Shown here: positions 62,542-64,000 of the stretch, in pieces
Layout of the letters: each line of letters starts with the position of its first letter
How positions within the stretch are numbered: the stretch's first letter is position 1
Assembly: GCA_002340325.1 (NCBI GenBank)
Contig: DDLV01000054.1
Span: 1-64,000, forward strand
DNA length: 64,000 nucleotides
Direction: 5' to 3'
Origin: Glaciecola sp. UBA2563
Lineage (GTDB): Bacteria; Pseudomonadota; Gammaproteobacteria; Enterobacterales; Alteromonadaceae
Notes under the pieces: generated by a model
What the model was told of the DNA's origin: nothing
The model's database searches: none
What the model saw: only the letters and a program-made list of their open reading frames with translations
Made by a program: the position numbers and the translations under genes

Positions 62542-63330
62542 ATGTGTATTCTATTCATAGCCATCGATCAACATAAAGATTATCCTCTTATCATCGCGGC
62601 AAATCGCGATGAATTTCATCAACGCCCCACACAGCCATCTCATGTATGGCAACGTCCATCACAAATCTTGGCGGGTAAGGATGAAATCGCCAACGGTACA
62701 TGGATGGGCATAAATAAGTCCGGATATATCGCTGCAATTACTAATATTAGAGCGCCGGGTCGAGAGGTAAGTGATGCCATAAGTCGTGGCGGTCTTGTTA
62801 CAGAATATTTAGATAATCAACCCTCTACAGTTTCTTATCATCAACAAATTAAGTCCTCGAGAAAGCGATATAACGGATACAATTTATTGTTTGGCAAGCT
62901 GACGCAGTTATCTGTCTACAACAATTTTGAAGACGACCTGCAGATGCTTACATCTGGTGTCTATGGATTAAGTAACGCAATGCTAAATACACCATGGCCC
63001 AAGCTTGACGCTGGAAAAGCGGAACTGGCGCGCTATTGTCAACAGGATAGTCCCATCAACATTGACCAACTATTCTCAATACTTAAAAATAAACAACCGG
63101 CACAAGATGAATTGTTACCTAAAACAGGCGTACCCATTGAATGGGAGAAAAAACTCTCCTCAATATTTATAGAATCGCCAGAATACGGAACACGCTCGAG
63201 CACACTCCTTTTGCTAAATAAACACAATGAAGTGTATTGGCAAGAACGCACGTTTAATGCGTCGGCTTATGAGACAAATAGAGTGGAACATTCCTTTAGA
63301 ATTCATGAAGAACAGCACGAATTGATATAA
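62542..63330 (+). CDS. NRDE-family protein (TANGO2-like)
   Basis: 262 residues from ATG 62542. This start gives MCILFIAIDQHKDYPLIIAANRDEF, with the family-defining Cys2 and NRDE motif at 18-21; the longer frame to 62491 would bury the cysteine. The Cys2 placement resembles N-terminal-nucleophile hydrolases. Other family marks are WMGINKSGYIAAITN near 55-69 and GTRSSTLLLL near 218-227. TANGO2 relatives are linked with heme and lipid handling in eukaryotes; the bacterial role is unknown. Confidence 0.88.
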   Translation: MCILFIAIDQHKDYPLIIAANRDEFHQRPTQPSHVWQRPSQILAGKDEIANGTWMGINKSGYIAAITNIRAPGREVSDAISRGGLVTEYLDNQPSTVSYHQQIKSSRKRYNGYNLLFGKLTQLSVYNNFEDDLQMLTSGVYGLSNAMLNTPWPKLDAGKAELARYCQQDSPINIDQLFSILKNKQPAQDELLPKTGVPIEWEKKLSSIFIESPEYGTRSSTLLLLNKHNEVYWQERTFNASAYETNRVEHSFRIHEEQHELI

Positions 63331-63411
63331 AACCAAATTATTAGTTCGATTATGCATAAACATGGTGCATAATTGCGCGAATTTATAATCGCTATATGAG
63401 AGGAAACTTAC

Positions 63412-64000
63412 GTGTTTGAAACCTTGCCCGCCCTTTCACCTGATCCAATACTTGGTTTATCTGCCGCTTTCAAGAAAGACACTAGCCCAAACAAAATAGA
63501 TTTGGGCGTTGGTGTGTATAAAGACGAACACGGCGTTACGCCGATTCTTTCATCCGTTCGAGAAGCAATGAACATTCTTGACGGAAAAGAAGATTCAAAA
63601 GTCTACATCACGCCACAAGGTCATCAAGGTTTTATTAATGGCATGCTGGATCTCATTTTCGGAAAAAACGCGACAGTACTTAATGACAATCGAGTGGCTG
63701 CTGTGCAGGCGCCCGGCGGTTGCGGCGCTCTTCGTATTTTGGCAGAGTTATTGGTGAGGGTTAATGAAAACACGACGGTTTGGGTATCTGATCCAACATG
63801 GGCAAACCATATCCCACTGCTTGGTGATGCTGGTCTTACGCTAAAACCCTACCCCTACTTTGACAAAGACAAAGCTGGCATTAAGTTCGATGAAATGATG
63901 GCGACGCTAGGTGATGTTCAACAAGGTGATGTAGTGCTTCTTCACGGTTGTTGTCACAATCCAACAGGCGCTGACCTTAGCAAAGAGCAGTGGCAAGCAA
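63412..64000 (+). CDS. Aspartate/aromatic amino acid aminotransferase, 5' part (runs off window)
   Basis: Starts at GTG 63412 with GAGAGGAA upstream. The visible 196 residues begin FETLPALSPDPILGLSAAFK and carry IDLGVGVYKDE, QGHQGF, AVQAPGGCGALRIL, VSDPTWANH and LLHGCCHNPTGADL, matching the AspC/TyrB family (about 396 residues). The active-site lysine lies beyond the window. AspC and TyrB cannot be told apart here. Confidence 0.9.
   Translation, partial: MFETLPALSPDPILGLSAAFKKDTSPNKIDLGVGVYKDEHGVTPILSSVREAMNILDGKEDSKVYITPQGHQGFINGMLDLIFGKNATVLNDNRVAAVQAPGGCGALRILAELLVRVNENTTVWVSDPTWANHIPLLGDAGLTLKPYPYFDKDKAGIKFDEMMATLGDVQQGDVVLLHGCCHNPTGADLSKEQWQA

Noticed and set aside
1..64000. Prophage, integrative element, CRISPR array, tRNA or rRNA genes
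   Set aside because: No integrase, transposase, phage structural gene, regularly spaced repeats or cloverleaf sequence was seen; gene content is mostly chromosomal core plus single accessory genes.

Overview
The window is 64 kb of a low-GC chromosome from a gammaproteobacterium, most likely a marine member of the Alteromonadales. The main support is gene order: yceD-rpmF-plsX-fabH-fabD-fabG-acpP-fabF-pabC-mltG-tmk-holB-tatD with yceF/maf divergent at its head, plus msrPQ, rlmJ, alaA, tesB and a rhombosortase/GlyGly-CTERM protease pair. I assign the order by pattern recognition, not by a search. I saw no rRNA, tRNA, CRISPR array, prophage or transposase gene.

Layout. 1-4070: end of alaA, a dGTPase (dgt family) and the msrPQ methionine sulfoxide repair pair. 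4276-6289: an export protein and a chain-length protein of a polysaccharide system, with no glycosyltransferases beside them. 6293-14657: an M64-like metallopeptidase lipoprotein, an AraC-HDOD fusion regulator, a secreted S9 peptidase, a small SulA-like gene behind a LexA box, a DMT exporter and tatD. 14665-25140: the fatty-acid/phospholipid/L32 cluster with tmk, holB and mltG. 25198-35359: mostly single genes, namely a MerR-methyltransferase fusion, a class V aminotransferase, a Gate-domain membrane protein, gamma-carbonic anhydrase, tesB, a DHH phosphoesterase, a eukaryotic-type kinase and rlmJ.

35427-39265 holds a three-gene branched-chain 2-oxoacid dehydrogenase operon (E1 alpha, E1 beta, E2) without its E3. 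39534-43745 is a large S8 protease gene split by an in-frame TAG. 43778-51276 holds a MATE pump, a small membrane methyltransferase, a MoxR/VWA pair and a poly-HAMP chemoreceptor. 51494-64000 holds cysK, gamma-glutamyltransferase, an enoyl-CoA hydratase, rhombosortase, a second S9 peptidase, a glutathione peroxidase, azoR, a Cys/Met-type PLP enzyme, an NRDE protein and the start of an aromatic/aspartate aminotransferase. Secreted and lipoprotein peptidases are prominent (M64, two S9, S8, GGT), which fits a protein-degrading marine heterotroph.

The most interesting non-coding or broken structures are: the amber stop that cuts the S8 protease from its GlyGly-CTERM anchor; a family of miniature inverted-repeat elements (45195-45459, 62330-62437, with matching solo ends at 8241 and 13851); an unrelated 190-bp palindromic element (27905-28094); the LexA box at 12296 before the SulA-like gene; and a possible small + strand transcript ending in a strong terminator at 29816.
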